A stretch of 64,000 nt of DNA from Allobosea sp. CRIB-10 (GTDB lineage Bacteria > Pseudomonadota > Alphaproteobacteria > Rhizobiales > Beijerinckiaceae): the NCBI RefSeq assembly GCF_900112185.1, contig NZ_FOKP01000027.1, positions 30,313 to 94,312 of the forward strand, written 5' to 3'. Under the pieces are notes generated by a model, which had not been told where the DNA came from, made no database searches, and was given only the letters and a program-made list of their open reading frames with translations. Positions 34,538 through 43,315 of the stretch are shown piece after piece (within the stretch, counting starts at the first letter, position 1; each line of letters opens with the position of its first letter). The position numbers were made by a program, and so were the translations under genes.

Positions 34538-35403
34538 TCGATCCGCTCCACCACGCCGGAATTGTAGATTCGCGCCCGCGTCCGCCGGTTGATCCAACAG
34601 TTGAAGGAGACGGCGACCGGGGTGAAGCCGTGGCCAGAGGCGTATTCGACATGGACGCCGAAGGTCGTGGTCGAACCGCCGACGCCCATCGGGCCGAACC
34701 CCATCTGGTTGACGGCGCGGGTCAGGCGCTCCTCCATCTCCGCGACCCTCGGCTCGGGATTGCGTGCGCCGAAGGGGCGCAGGGTCGCGTCCTTGGAGAG
34801 CTTGGCCGCATGGTCGAAGGTGCCGCCGATGCCGACGCCGATCACCACCGGCGGGCAATGTTGGCCGCCGGCCCTGAGCACGATCTCGAGGATGCAGCGC
34901 TCGATCTCGTCGAGGCTCGGGCTGACGAGGATCTCGACAGCGGCCCAGCGCCCGCCGCCAAGCGCCTTGGGCGCGCAGGTGATGTCGAGATAGTCGCCCT
35001 CGCCGACAAGATCCCAGGAGACCAGCGGCATGTCCTTGCCGTGAAAGCTGCGCTCATTGGTCAGGGGGTTGGTGACAAAGCGCAGCAGCGGCGGCTGGAT
35101 CGTGCGGGTGAGCTCGGCGAAGCCGTCGACGATCGCCTGTCGGATGTCGCCTTCCATGCGCGCGCCGGAACCGATCTTGATCGAGTAGCTCGGCACACCG
35201 GCATCGGAGCAGAGGAACTTGCCGGTGGTCTCGGCCCGCTCGGCGCTGTCGAGCATGAAGGCGAGCGTCTGGCGCGCCTGCGGCTCGGTTTCGCTCGCCA
35301 GCGCCTTGCGGAACTCGGCCTTGGAGGATTCAGGAATACGGCGCAGCGACCAATCATAGAGATTGGCGGTGACCTCCTTGACCAGCTCGTAGGTGATTGC
35401 CAT
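34534..35403 (-). CDS. Class I fumarase/tartrate dehydratase-like hydratase, alpha subunit
   Basis: 289 residues. Three cysteines fit the 4Fe-4S ligands: FLCSDAGVPSYSIKIG, GGQHCPPVVIGVGIGG and AVSFNCWINRRTRA. The block GVGIGGTFDHAAKLSKDA is the family nucleotide-free substrate region. It is the first gene of the minus-strand cluster, 164 nt from the divergent ammonia-lyase-like gene. The proximity suggests that an unsaturated acid released by the lyase is hydrated here (inference). Confidence 0.9.
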   Translation of the reverse strand: MAITYELVKEVTANLYDWSLRRIPESSKAEFRKALASETEPQARQTLAFMLDSAERAETTGKFLCSDAGVPSYSIKIGSGARMEGDIRQAIVDGFAELTRTIQPPLLRFVTNPLTNERSFHGKDMPLVSWDLVGEGDYLDITCAPKALGGGRWAAVEILVSPSLDEIERCILEIVLRAGGQHCPPVVIGVGIGGTFDHAAKLSKDATLRPFGARNPEPRVAEMEERLTRAVNQMGFGPMGVGGSTTTFGVHVEYASGHGFTPVAVSFNCWINRRTRARIYNSGVVERIE

Positions 35404-35567
35404 GCGCCCCGCCCGTTCGACGGCGTGAAACTAGTCGAATGACAGAAGCCGGCTGCGTCCCCGCGCCGCGTTTCGCGAGGTGAAATCGAGGCCGTCCCCC
35501 TCCCCGCCTCGCGGCTTCGCTCTATTGACGGGATCGGCGAGACATACGCCCAGGGACAGGACGAGCG

Positions 35568-37025
35568 ATGATGAGCCATGTCGACATCACCGGCTTCGAT
35601 CTGACGATCGACGAGATCGTCCGCGTCGCCAGGCAGAAGGTGCCCGTCGCTGTCACGGCGGAGGCGATCGAGCGGATGAAGACCGCCCGCGCCATCATCG
35701 ACGAGGCCGTGGCGCGCGGCGACAAGGTCTACGGCGTCACCACCAGCGTCGGCGCCAAGACCGGCGTGCCGCTCGCGCCTGAGCGCGTCGGCGAGTTCAA
35801 CCGCCGCCTGTTGCTCACCCACAATGTCGCGCACGGCCCCCTCGCCTCGCCCGAAGCGGTCCGGGCGATGATGCTCGTCCTGCTCAACACGATGGCGAGC
35901 GGGCGCCTCGGCGTGCGCCCGCTATTGGCCGAGCGGCTGACCGAGGCCCTCAATAGCGACAGGCGGATCGAGGTGCATGTCTGGGGCTCGATGGGCCAGA
36001 GCGACATGGCGCCGATCACAGATCTCGCGCTGGCACTCTATGGCGATCTCGACCTTCAGGCCGGCGAGGCGCTGGCGATGCTGAATTCCAGCGCTCTCGC
36101 CCTCGGCATCGCCGCGCTCGCCATGGCTGATTTGCAGCGCAGCCTCGACTTCTGGAGTCTGATCGGCGCGCTGAGCATGGAGGGCTTCGCCGCCAACCCT
36201 TCGATCGTCTCGGAGGCCGCCTTGCGCTCGCGCCCCTTCGCCGGGCTGGAGCGACATGGCCGCCGGATCCGCGGCTATCTCGACGGCAGCTACCTCTTCG
36301 TCAAAGGCGGACCGCGCCATCTGCAGGACCCGCTCAGCTTCCGCTCGCTGCCGCTGCTGCACGGCACGGCGGCAGACAGCCTGGATTTCGCCTGGCGCCA
36401 GATCGAGACCGAGTTCCGGTCGAGCCAGAACAATCCGATCGTCTCGCTGGAAGAGCGCTCGCTGGTCTCGGTCGCTAATTTCGACACGATCTCGCTGTCG
36501 ATGGCGCTCGACATCGCCCGCCTCGCCTTCGCGCCGGTGGTGACGGCCTCAGCCGAGCGCGTCGCCAAGCAGGTCGATTCCGTCTGGTCGGGCCTGACCG
36601 TCGGGCTGATCGAGGAGGACGGCGTCGGCCTACCCGGCTTCAACGGCCTCGCCCAGTTCCACAAGGCGATCACTTCTGAGGCGCGGCTGGCAACGGCGCC
36701 CGTGGTTCAGGAACTCGCCAGTTCCAGCCATTCCAACGGCAATCTCGACCGGGCAGGCATGGCGACCTTCGCGGCGCGCAAGACGATTGAGGTCGCAGGC
36801 CTGTGCAAGTCGATCGCCGGGGTCGAGCTGATGGTTGCGGCCCAGGCCGTGGAGAGCCGCAAGGCGACGCCGCTCGGCGCGGTCACCGGCAAGCTCTTCG
36901 CTCTGCTGCGCGAGGCCGTCCCCTTCGCCGCGGCCGGCGATCGCGTCCCGCATCTCGATCCGCTGCTGCGGCATGTCGAAGCCCGGCGCGGTGAAATCGA
37001 GGCCTTGGTCGGCGCGGACGACTGA
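35568..37025 (+). CDS. Histidine/phenylalanine ammonia-lyase-family protein lacking the MIO-forming triad
   Basis: 485 residues with overall aromatic-amino-acid-lyase order: VYGVTTSVGAKTG (Tyr55, catalytic-loop tyrosine), LAMLNSSALALG (conserved Asn), QDPLSFRSLPLLHG (conserved Arg) and SSQNNPIVS. In HutH and PAL the cofactor loop reads GSVGASGDLAPL, where Ala-Ser-Gly cyclises to MIO. Here residues 140-149 are GSMGQSDMAP: Ala is replaced by Gln and the Gly is missing. Normal MIO formation is therefore not expected. It could use another chemistry, another substrate or a non-lyase function. A good start follows AGGACGAG; a second ATG is the next codon. It converges with the GH2 gene with only 4 nt between stops. 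Confidence 0.85.
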   Translation: MMSHVDITGFDLTIDEIVRVARQKVPVAVTAEAIERMKTARAIIDEAVARGDKVYGVTTSVGAKTGVPLAPERVGEFNRRLLLTHNVAHGPLASPEAVRAMMLVLLNTMASGRLGVRPLLAERLTEALNSDRRIEVHVWGSMGQSDMAPITDLALALYGDLDLQAGEALAMLNSSALALGIAALAMADLQRSLDFWSLIGALSMEGFAANPSIVSEAALRSRPFAGLERHGRRIRGYLDGSYLFVKGGPRHLQDPLSFRSLPLLHGTAADSLDFAWRQIETEFRSSQNNPIVSLEERSLVSVANFDTISLSMALDIARLAFAPVVTASAERVAKQVDSVWSGLTVGLIEEDGVGLPGFNGLAQFHKAITSEARLATAPVVQELASSSHSNGNLDRAGMATFAARKTIEVAGLCKSIAGVELMVAAQAVESRKATPLGAVTGKLFALLREAVPFAAAGDRVPHLDPLLRHVEARRGEIEALVGADD

Positions 37026-37029
37026 GCCT

Positions 37030-39513
37030 TTACGCTCGCGCAGTACAACTCACGCGGTCGACCGCATTGACCGCGCGGACCTCGCCTGACGGCTCGCCGC
37101 TTGCGCCTACGCGGCGATGCAGGCGGACCCGGCGCGGCTCGCCCGGCGCGAGATGGAACCAGCTCCGCTCCGGCCGCCAGCCGTGATCGACGATCTCGAC
37201 CGATTGCGCGAAGCGCTGGGTCGAGATCACAATGCTCCAGTCGTCGCCTTCGCGCTCCAGCTTTGCGGCAAGCCCGCACTGATGGCGCTCATGACCGCGC
37301 CCGAGCGGAAAGTGGAAGGCTTCGGCCAGCACCACGCCGCTCGCGGTGTCGCGCAGCACGGCCGAGGTCACGTCATGACCGGGCGGGCCGAAGCGGTAGG
37401 CATAGGCGATATCGAAGAAGAGGCCAATCAGCTCAAAAGCAGACAGTGTCGTCGCCGAACGCGGCGCGAGCGCGACCTCGCGCTTCGCCTGAACGACAGC
37501 GATCTCGCCGGCGCGCCAGCAGGTCAATTCGACCGTCGCAGCCAGCGGCTCCGGACGCTCGTTCAGGATATGCAAAGCGAGCCCGTTGACGCCCTCATCG
37601 GTCAGCACGAGCTGGACCGGCCTGAAGGCGCGGGCGAGCCCGTGCCAGGCGGATTTAGGCTCTCCGTCAATGGCGATCACGCCCCAGCCGGCGCCGGGCT
37701 GGAGGTCCTGCAGCAACCAAACCAGCGCCCCACGCGTCGGCGCGCCCGGTCGGCGCCATTCGGCGAAGGTCTCCTCCATCACCTCGGCGACGACCGCGCG
37801 CGACAGAGCGAAATAGCGCTCCGGGTCCTCGCGTCGCAGGCGCGCCGGTTCGAGCCCGTAGAGCCGTTCGAGGTAGTGGTCGCGCACGTCCTCGAAATCC
37901 CAGGAGGCGCCGGCATCGCGCGGCACGGCGCGCTTCCAGTCGGGATGATGCGTGATCGCCGGCGGCCTGCCACCGCGTAGCGAGACCTCCTCCGGCACAT
38001 TGGCGAAGGCGAGGCTCTCGGCGGCGAAGCGCACATTGGCGCGGCGGGCATCGTCGAGACCGCGCATATAGGCGCCGACGCCGTAATAATGCGTCACGCC
38101 CTTGTCGGCGACGAAGGGCAGCGGCCCGCCCGAGGGCGAGTTCGGGACATAGGCGATGTCGGGCCGGTAGGCGGCCACCGCCTCCGGCAGGACCTCGTCG
38201 AAGACCGGGCCGGACCAGGCCTCGGGCGGCGCGCCCAGCATCGCCGATTGCTGGAAGACCTCGCTGCCGCCGCAGAGCACGACAAGGCTGGGCGAGCCCT
38301 GCGTGCGGTTCAAGAGCGCCTCGACCTCCGCTTTGATCGCCGCGCGGAAGCCGGCATCGCCCTGCGGATAGTCGAAATTGGCCAGCATCATCTCCTGCCA
38401 GACCATGATGCCGAGCTCGTCGCAGAGCGCGAAGAAATCGTCGTCCTCATAGGTCATCACGCCGGGCAGGCGGATCATGTTCATGCCGGCCTCGCGCGCC
38501 AGCCGGAGCCAGGGCTCGTAGGCCGCGCGGCCGCCGGCCAGCGTGGTGACGTCGGCATTGCTCCAGCAGGCGCCGCGGCAGAACACCGGCACGCCGTTGA
38601 CAACCAGGCCGAAGCCCTCGCCATCGTCGCCGCGATCAACCTCAAGCGAGCGGAAGCCGATGCGGCCGAGTTCGATCGTCTCGCCATCGAGCAGGAGAGT
38701 GAGATCGTGCAGCGCCGCCTCGCCATGGGTATGCGGGAACCAGGGTGCGACGCCGGGCAGGGACAATGTGCCGGCTAATCGATTATCGCCACCCGCGAAC
38801 AGAGCCGCCTCGCCGCCGACACAGCGTATGACCGCACTCAACGGCAGCCGCGAGTTCGCGGCCAGCGTGACCGAGAGCGCGACAGTGCCGCTCTTCCCGT
38901 CATAGCTCGTACGCAGATCGACGGATTCGATCTTCGACGCATCCGCCTCGCTCTCGATCCGCAGCACAGGACGATAGGGCCCAGTCGGCAAACCGGGTGG
39001 GCACCAGCCCGGCATTGAGCCGAGCGCACTGGTCCGGAACCAGCGCAGGCCATTAGGCTGGATCATCGCGGGCCGCCAGCGCGAACGGCGCGGCGCGGCA
39101 GCGAGCTTGGGCGCCAGCGCACGGAAGCACAGTGCGATCTCCGTCCCAGCCGGACAATCGACGGTAAGCTCGACGGGGGCGAACATCGAGGCGTTGTCGG
39201 CCTGCTTGACGCCGCCGACCCAGATTTCCGTGACGGTCGCCAGCCCCTCGAAGCGCAGGCCCCCGTTCAGGGGCTCGGCCAATCGCGTGCGATACCAGTG
39301 ATCCTGCTGGCCGATTGCATTGGCGCTGGCATCGTCGAGCCGGCCAAGCGCGCGCAGCGTCCCGGCGACCGTGCCAGGCACTGCGGCCGCCTGCCAATCG
39401 CCGCCTTCCGGCAGGTCGGCCGGCGTCGCGACGGCATCGGCAGCCGTCGCCAGCCAGGACCATCCCGCGAGCGGCTCGGCCCGTTCTCCGCTACGCGCGA
39501 CGATGCGGGCCAT
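37030..39513 (-). CDS. Glycoside hydrolase family 2 protein, beta-mannosidase-like
   Basis: 827 residues without signal peptide. N-terminal jelly-roll sugar-binding domain (about 15-185), Ig-like domain (190-290), TIM barrel (295-620) and C-terminal beta domains. The GH2 acid/base is probably E418 in LCGGSEVFQQ (family usually WSGNNE-like, so the surrounding residues are altered) and the nucleophile probably E499 in RFAAESLAF. VVNGVPVFCRGACW and WQEMMLANFDYP are typical of beta-mannosidases. It is the last gene of the carrier-protein operon, 3 nt after the DUF1839 gene, an odd place for a glycosidase, suggesting a glycosylated product. Confidence 0.88.
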   Translation of the reverse strand: MARIVARSGERAEPLAGWSWLATAADAVATPADLPEGGDWQAAAVPGTVAGTLRALGRLDDASANAIGQQDHWYRTRLAEPLNGGLRFEGLATVTEIWVGGVKQADNASMFAPVELTVDCPAGTEIALCFRALAPKLAAAPRRSRWRPAMIQPNGLRWFRTSALGSMPGWCPPGLPTGPYRPVLRIESEADASKIESVDLRTSYDGKSGTVALSVTLAANSRLPLSAVIRCVGGEAALFAGGDNRLAGTLSLPGVAPWFPHTHGEAALHDLTLLLDGETIELGRIGFRSLEVDRGDDGEGFGLVVNGVPVFCRGACWSNADVTTLAGGRAAYEPWLRLAREAGMNMIRLPGVMTYEDDDFFALCDELGIMVWQEMMLANFDYPQGDAGFRAAIKAEVEALLNRTQGSPSLVVLCGGSEVFQQSAMLGAPPEAWSGPVFDEVLPEAVAAYRPDIAYVPNSPSGGPLPFVADKGVTHYYGVGAYMRGLDDARRANVRFAAESLAFANVPEEVSLRGGRPPAITHHPDWKRAVPRDAGASWDFEDVRDHYLERLYGLEPARLRREDPERYFALSRAVVAEVMEETFAEWRRPGAPTRGALVWLLQDLQPGAGWGVIAIDGEPKSAWHGLARAFRPVQLVLTDEGVNGLALHILNERPEPLAATVELTCWRAGEIAVVQAKREVALAPRSATTLSAFELIGLFFDIAYAYRFGPPGHDVTSAVLRDTASGVVLAEAFHFPLGRGHERHQCGLAAKLEREGDDWSIVISTQRFAQSVEIVDHGWRPERSWFHLAPGEPRRVRLHRRVGASGEPSGEVRAVNAVDRVSCTARA

Positions 39514-39516
39514 GGC

Positions 39517-40539
39517 TCAGCCGGGGAAGCGCTGCCCGAGCGCCTCGCTGACCTGGTCGTGCTCGCCGACGAGGCCGGCCAGCGTCGCGTCGAAGCGCTC
39601 GAAACGCTTCTGCTTCATCGCCCTGGCGAGATGGAACTGAGCCACCTTGGCACCCTCGGCGATGCGCAGGGAGCTATCGCGGGCGGCCTCCAGCCCATCG
39701 ACGGACTGGCCAAGCCAGGAGAGATGGCTGGCGAGCAGTTCGAAATTGGCGCCGAGCTGGCGCAGCGTGTTGAAGGCGTAGTGATGGAAGGCCGCGCCCG
39801 GCCGCTCGGCCAGCGCCTCCGCCTGCTGAGTGGCGACAACGCGGAAGGCCGCGACCGGATTGTCGGTCGGCCGGCGCGCGACATGGCGGGCGAGCAGCTT
39901 CAGCGCCGTGGCGCGCAAGGCCGCCTCGTCCGGCCGGCGCTGCGGCAGGCGGACCATCTCGGCATAGGGGAAGAGCGTGTCCTCGCGCATCTGCCCCGGC
40001 AGCAACCGGAACAAACCATCGAAATCCTGGCCTTCGGCCCGGTGCAGGCCGTCATTGTGAAAGTAGTCGAGCTCGCGAGCGCCGCGGTCGAGCCGGTTCA
40101 CCGCGATCGTCGTCTTGCCGTGGCTGTCGCGATAGGAGACGCCGCGGGTATCGGGCATGTAGAAGGAATCGAGTTCGAGCAGGACGAGGCGACCGAGCCC
40201 GATCTGCTGCTCGATATGGCCGATCAGATCGTCATAGAGCGCAAGCTCCGTCACCTTGAGGCCGTAGAGCGCTTCGAGGTCGTCGAGCGGCGGCTTGAAG
40301 AAGGTGAACTGGTCGCCCTCGAAATCCTGCGTGACGGTGAAGCCGAAGGCCGCCGCCGGCTCCAGTCCGAGCGCATGCAGGATCTCGATCCAGAGATCGG
40401 CATAGCAATTGGTCTGCGGCCAATGCCGCTCGCCGGCATGCATGGCATGCCGGTCATAGGCGAGCGGATCGACCGGCAGGAGCCGGCCCGCCATGGCGGC
40501 AGGCGCGGCGATCTTTTGCTGGGCCGTCATCGCGCTCAC
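39517..40539 (-). CDS. DUF1839-family protein
   Basis: 340 residues, soluble, no characterised function. Conserved-looking blocks are WPQTNCYADLWIEILHALGLEP, DFEGDQFTFFKPPLDDLEALYG, VLLELDSFYMPDTRG and LDYFHNDGLH, with a helical C-terminal half. The GTG at 40539 overlaps the ligase stop (GTGA); an ATG three codons later is an alternative. The Cys and His pattern near the N-terminus (NCY..., DSFYMPDT, YFHNDG) resembles a papain-like or transglutaminase-like layout, which would suit acyl transfer from a carrier protein, but this is speculation. Associated with aminoacyl carrier-protein ligase genes. Confidence 0.8.
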   Translation of the reverse strand: MSAMTAQQKIAAPAAMAGRLLPVDPLAYDRHAMHAGERHWPQTNCYADLWIEILHALGLEPAAAFGFTVTQDFEGDQFTFFKPPLDDLEALYGLKVTELALYDDLIGHIEQQIGLGRLVLLELDSFYMPDTRGVSYRDSHGKTTIAVNRLDRGARELDYFHNDGLHRAEGQDFDGLFRLLPGQMREDTLFPYAEMVRLPQRRPDEAALRATALKLLARHVARRPTDNPVAAFRVVATQQAEALAERPGAAFHHYAFNTLRQLGANFELLASHLSWLGQSVDGLEAARDSSLRIAEGAKVAQFHLARAMKQKRFERFDATLAGLVGEHDQVSEALGQRFPG

Positions 40540-41456
40540 GGCCAGAGCACGTTGCGCACCGAAGCCGGCCAGCGCTCGACGTCGTAGCCGTGATGCTTGA
40601 ACAGCGCGAGCGCGACCCGCTCCATGCCGAAGCCGACGCAGGCGGTGTGCGCGGTCTCGCCGGCAGCGGTCTCGATGCCCCAGGTCGTGCCGAAATGGTC
40701 CTGATGGTAGTTGAAGGAGAGGCAGGCGGTCGGCTTCTCCTCGCTCTCGATCGGGATCAGCAGCTCGAACTTGAGGCGCTGGTCGCGCTGGTTGTTGGCG
40801 AGCATGCGCCCGGCGCGGCCGAAGAACGGGTCGTTGGCGACGTCGAGATTGAGCGGCACGCCGAGCGAGGCCATCATCTCCTGGCCGCGCTCCAGCCAGG
40901 TCGCGCGGAATTCGGTGACCTGCTCGGGCGTGCCGAAGCGGACATATTCGCGCATCCGGAAGAGCTGCATCCGGGCCGGGTCCTTCGAGGGCTCATGCCG
41001 GAAGCAGTAGGACTGGAGATCGAACAGCGCGCCTTCCGCCTTGAGCGGGCCGCGCTTGGCGACGACCGGATAGAGCGGGTAGCAGGCCGCCGGGGTCAGC
41101 ACGACCTCGGTCGAGATCTGTCCGTCGGTCCAGTCCACCCCATCGGCCACATTGTGCAGCAACTGGGCATGGGCACGCTCGTCGCCGGCAAAGGAATGCA
41201 CGGTGCCGGCAAGCTGCGGGAAGCTCTTGAGATAGCCGCTCTTCTCGAAATGCTTGCGGCTCATCGCCGGCGGAAAGCGCACGATCTCGGCGCCGTCCTG
41301 GCCGCCATGGCGGGTGATCAGGTCGTCGAAGCGGGCGATGACCTCCTCGAACAAGCCGCTGCGGCCATAGAGGCCGTCGACGCCGGTGTCGATCAGCAGG
41401 CCGCTATCGATCAGTTCCGCGAGGAAACCCTGCGGCTGGGGGCAGTTCTGGCACAT
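40536..41456 (-). CDS. Amino acid--[acyl-carrier-protein] ligase (class II seryl-tRNA-synthetase-like, no tRNA-binding domain)
   Basis: 306 residues, the length of the Bradyrhizobium and Agrobacterium amino acid:carrier-protein ligases, which are atypical SerRS homologues without the N-terminal tRNA-binding arm. Class II motifs are visible: motif 2 FRMREYVRFG (R168, E170) and motif 3 GFGMERVALALF (R280). C125, E170 and C273 fit the Zn ligands recalled for the Bradyrhizobium enzyme (C131, E176, C279), each offset by exactly six residues. It should activate a small amino acid (glycine or alanine in characterised homologues) and load it on the phosphopantetheine arm of the carrier protein encoded two genes upstream. 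Confidence 0.9.
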   Translation of the reverse strand: MCQNCPQPQGFLAELIDSGLLIDTGVDGLYGRSGLFEEVIARFDDLITRHGGQDGAEIVRFPPAMSRKHFEKSGYLKSFPQLAGTVHSFAGDERAHAQLLHNVADGVDWTDGQISTEVVLTPAACYPLYPVVAKRGPLKAEGALFDLQSYCFRHEPSKDPARMQLFRMREYVRFGTPEQVTEFRATWLERGQEMMASLGVPLNLDVANDPFFGRAGRMLANNQRDQRLKFELLIPIESEEKPTACLSFNYHQDHFGTTWGIETAAGETAHTACVGFGMERVALALFKHHGYDVERWPASVRNVLWP

Positions 41457-41460
41457 GCGA

Positions 41461-42696
41461 TCACCTGGAGAGGCTGGGGTCGTGCTTGTAGACGGCCAGC
41501 AGGTTGGAGGTGTTGCCGAGGATTCGGTCGTTGTTGATCATGATCGGCGCCGAGAGCGCATCGCGCATCAGGCGCGCCAGGCTCGCCGGGCTGTCATTGC
41601 GATAGCCCTGGATGCCGCAGATCAGGAAGGCCTGCATCACGATCTCGCCGACGCTCTGCGAGGCCACGACCTTGATGCTGTTCATCGCCACGACGAAGCC
41701 CATCGAGGAGAGTTCGTCGGCATCGCCGCGGGCGCGCTCATAGCGATCGAGCCCGGCGACGACCAGCGCCTTGAACTGCTGGAGACGAGCGAGTAGCTCG
41801 GCCAGGCGCAGCGCGCTCGGAGGAGTCGAACCCGGGCGCTTGCGCGCCTCGCTGCGCACGAAGCCTTCGGCACGGGCGACGGCCTCGGCCGCGATGCCGT
41901 ACCAGACCGAGGCCCAGAGCAGATGTGCGTTGGGCAGCATCGACTGCGCCGCGATCTCGGCGAAGGGCACCGGGATGATCTGCTCGGCCGGAGCCCGGCC
42001 GGCGAAGGTGAAATTGTCGGAGCAGGTGCCGCGCATGCCCATCGTGTCCCAGGCGGCGCTGCGCTCCAGCGTATACTGGTCCTTGGTCAGGACGGACATG
42101 ACCTGGTCGGAAGGCGGCGCTTCGGGCGTGCGCCGGGAGGTGATCAGGATGGCGTCGGCCTGCGCCCCGTAGGAGATCAGGCAGCCTTCCTTGTCGAGCG
42201 TGAAGTCGTCGCCTTCGCGCACCACGCCGCAGATCGACGAGCGCAGGTCGCCGCCGACGCCGCCGCCTTCGGTCGTCGCCGAGGCGAGCAGCAGCTGCTC
42301 GCGGGCGATGCGCGCCATGAAGGAGGCGTGCCAGGGATCGTCATTGCAATGCACGACCAGGCTCGACGCCTTGATCTGGTGCATCGCGTAGATCATGCCG
42401 GTCGAGGCGCAGGCCTGGGCCAGCACCGAGCAGATCTCGGCGATCGTCGCATGGCTCGCTTCCTCGCCGCCATGGGCCGCCGGGATCATGATGCCGAGCA
42501 GCCGCTCGCGCTTCAGGGCCTCGAAGGCCTCGTGCGGGAAGCGCGACCTGGCATCGACATCGCCGGCGTGCTCGGCCGCGACCTTCGCGATCTTGCGCGC
42601 CTTGGCGATCATCGCCTTCTGCGCCTCGGCGCTGGCGCCCGAGGTCTCCGAGGTGAGCTGGTAGCCGGCTTCGGCCAGGCGGGCGAGCGTCGTCAT
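41461..42696 (-). CDS. Acyl-CoA dehydrogenase-family flavoprotein
   Basis: 411 residues with the ACAD fold: N-terminal helical domain (MIPAAHGGEEASHATIAEICSVLAQACASTGMIYAMH), middle beta domain (ASATTEGGGVGGDLRSS, then SYGAQADAILITSRR) and C-terminal helical domain. The usual catalytic Glu context is not obvious, so it could be a dehydrogenase, an oxygenase-like member (HpaB/DszC-like) or an oxidase. It starts on the last nucleotide of the carrier-protein stop codon (TGATG). Likely substrate: the aminoacyl or acyl thioester on that carrier protein (inference). Confidence 0.87.
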   Translation of the reverse strand: MTTLARLAEAGYQLTSETSGASAEAQKAMIAKARKIAKVAAEHAGDVDARSRFPHEAFEALKRERLLGIMIPAAHGGEEASHATIAEICSVLAQACASTGMIYAMHQIKASSLVVHCNDDPWHASFMARIAREQLLLASATTEGGGVGGDLRSSICGVVREGDDFTLDKEGCLISYGAQADAILITSRRTPEAPPSDQVMSVLTKDQYTLERSAAWDTMGMRGTCSDNFTFAGRAPAEQIIPVPFAEIAAQSMLPNAHLLWASVWYGIAAEAVARAEGFVRSEARKRPGSTPPSALRLAELLARLQQFKALVVAGLDRYERARGDADELSSMGFVVAMNSIKVVASQSVGEIVMQAFLICGIQGYRNDSPASLARLMRDALSAPIMINNDRILGNTSNLLAVYKHDPSLSR

Positions 42697-42941
42697 CAGA
42701 CGTGCTCGCTCTGGATGGTGCGGATCGCGCTCTCGATCGCGGCGATCGAGGCGAAGTTGCGCCGGTTCATCATGTTGTCGGGGAACTCGACCTCGAAGGC
42801 CTCCTCGAGCGCCATCATCAGCTCGACCGTGCCGAAGGAGGTGAGGCCGGCATTATAGAGATCGGCCTCGTCGGCGAGGGTTGCGACATCGACCGGCAGC
42901 TTGCCGGTGGTCTTGAGGATTTCGCGGATCCTGGTCTTCAT
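42696..42941 (-). CDS. Acyl carrier protein (partner of the amino acid:carrier-protein ligase)
   Basis: 81 residues, acidic, four-helix carrier-protein pattern. The phosphopantetheine attachment serine is S35 in GLTSFGTVELM; the common DSL is replaced by TSF, as in the specialised carriers that work with aminoacyl ligases. EEAFEVEFPDNMMNRRNF is the usual helix 2-3 region. It leads the five-gene operon; the upstream gap has an AT-rich stretch on its promoter side. It needs a phosphopantetheinyl transferase encoded elsewhere. Confidence 0.92.
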   Translation of the reverse strand: MKTRIREILKTTGKLPVDVATLADEADLYNAGLTSFGTVELMMALEEAFEVEFPDNMMNRRNFASIAAIESAIRTIQSEHV

Positions 42942-43315
42942 CTTTCGGTCCTGCCCTGTCTGATCGACCGGTGCCGCCTCGCGGCCCCGCCATGGTGCGA
43001 CCTCGCCATGCTGCGGCAGGCGCTCGCGCCAGGGCGCTCGCGATCGCCGTCAGAGGGCTTCGGTCGGCTGATTTGACGCCGTATTGTTCGTTGCGTCAGG
43101 GCTAACGCATAAAATTTAAAGTTACCTTGCACCCGCAGCAGAAAGACTGACTGATGTGCTTCAGGTCCTGGCGTCTGGAGATGTGGTAAACAGCAGATTG
43201 CTACGAATACTCGGTTTTTAGAGTATTTTTCGATCATCCTGCTCCGTCATTCCGGCCACAGCGAAGCGGCACAGCTCCGGGATGACGACCTGATCCGATC
43301 AGATAGGTCGGGGTT
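42942..43315. other. 374-nt intergenic region with AT-rich promoter side, a small hairpin and a palindromic repeat
   Basis: Nearest the carrier-protein gene the sequence is AT-rich around 43090-43125 and probably holds its promoter, though no clear -35/-10 pair is seen. AATACTC (43206-43212) and GAGTATT (43221-43227) form a 7-bp hairpin followed by T residues on the plus strand. CGTCATTCCGG (43245-43255) and CCGGGATGACG (43277-43287) are the arms of a palindromic repeat related to the larger element at 59008-59100. No gene is seen. Confidence 0.6.

Noticed and set aside
35568..37025. Naming the lyase-like gene hutH
   Set aside because: The MIO-forming Ala-Ser-Gly is absent and no other hut genes are nearby.
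43206..43230. A true intrinsic terminator for a plus-strand gene
   Set aside because: No plus-strand gene ends nearby; the 7-bp AT-rich hairpin with T residues may be chance or part of promoter DNA.
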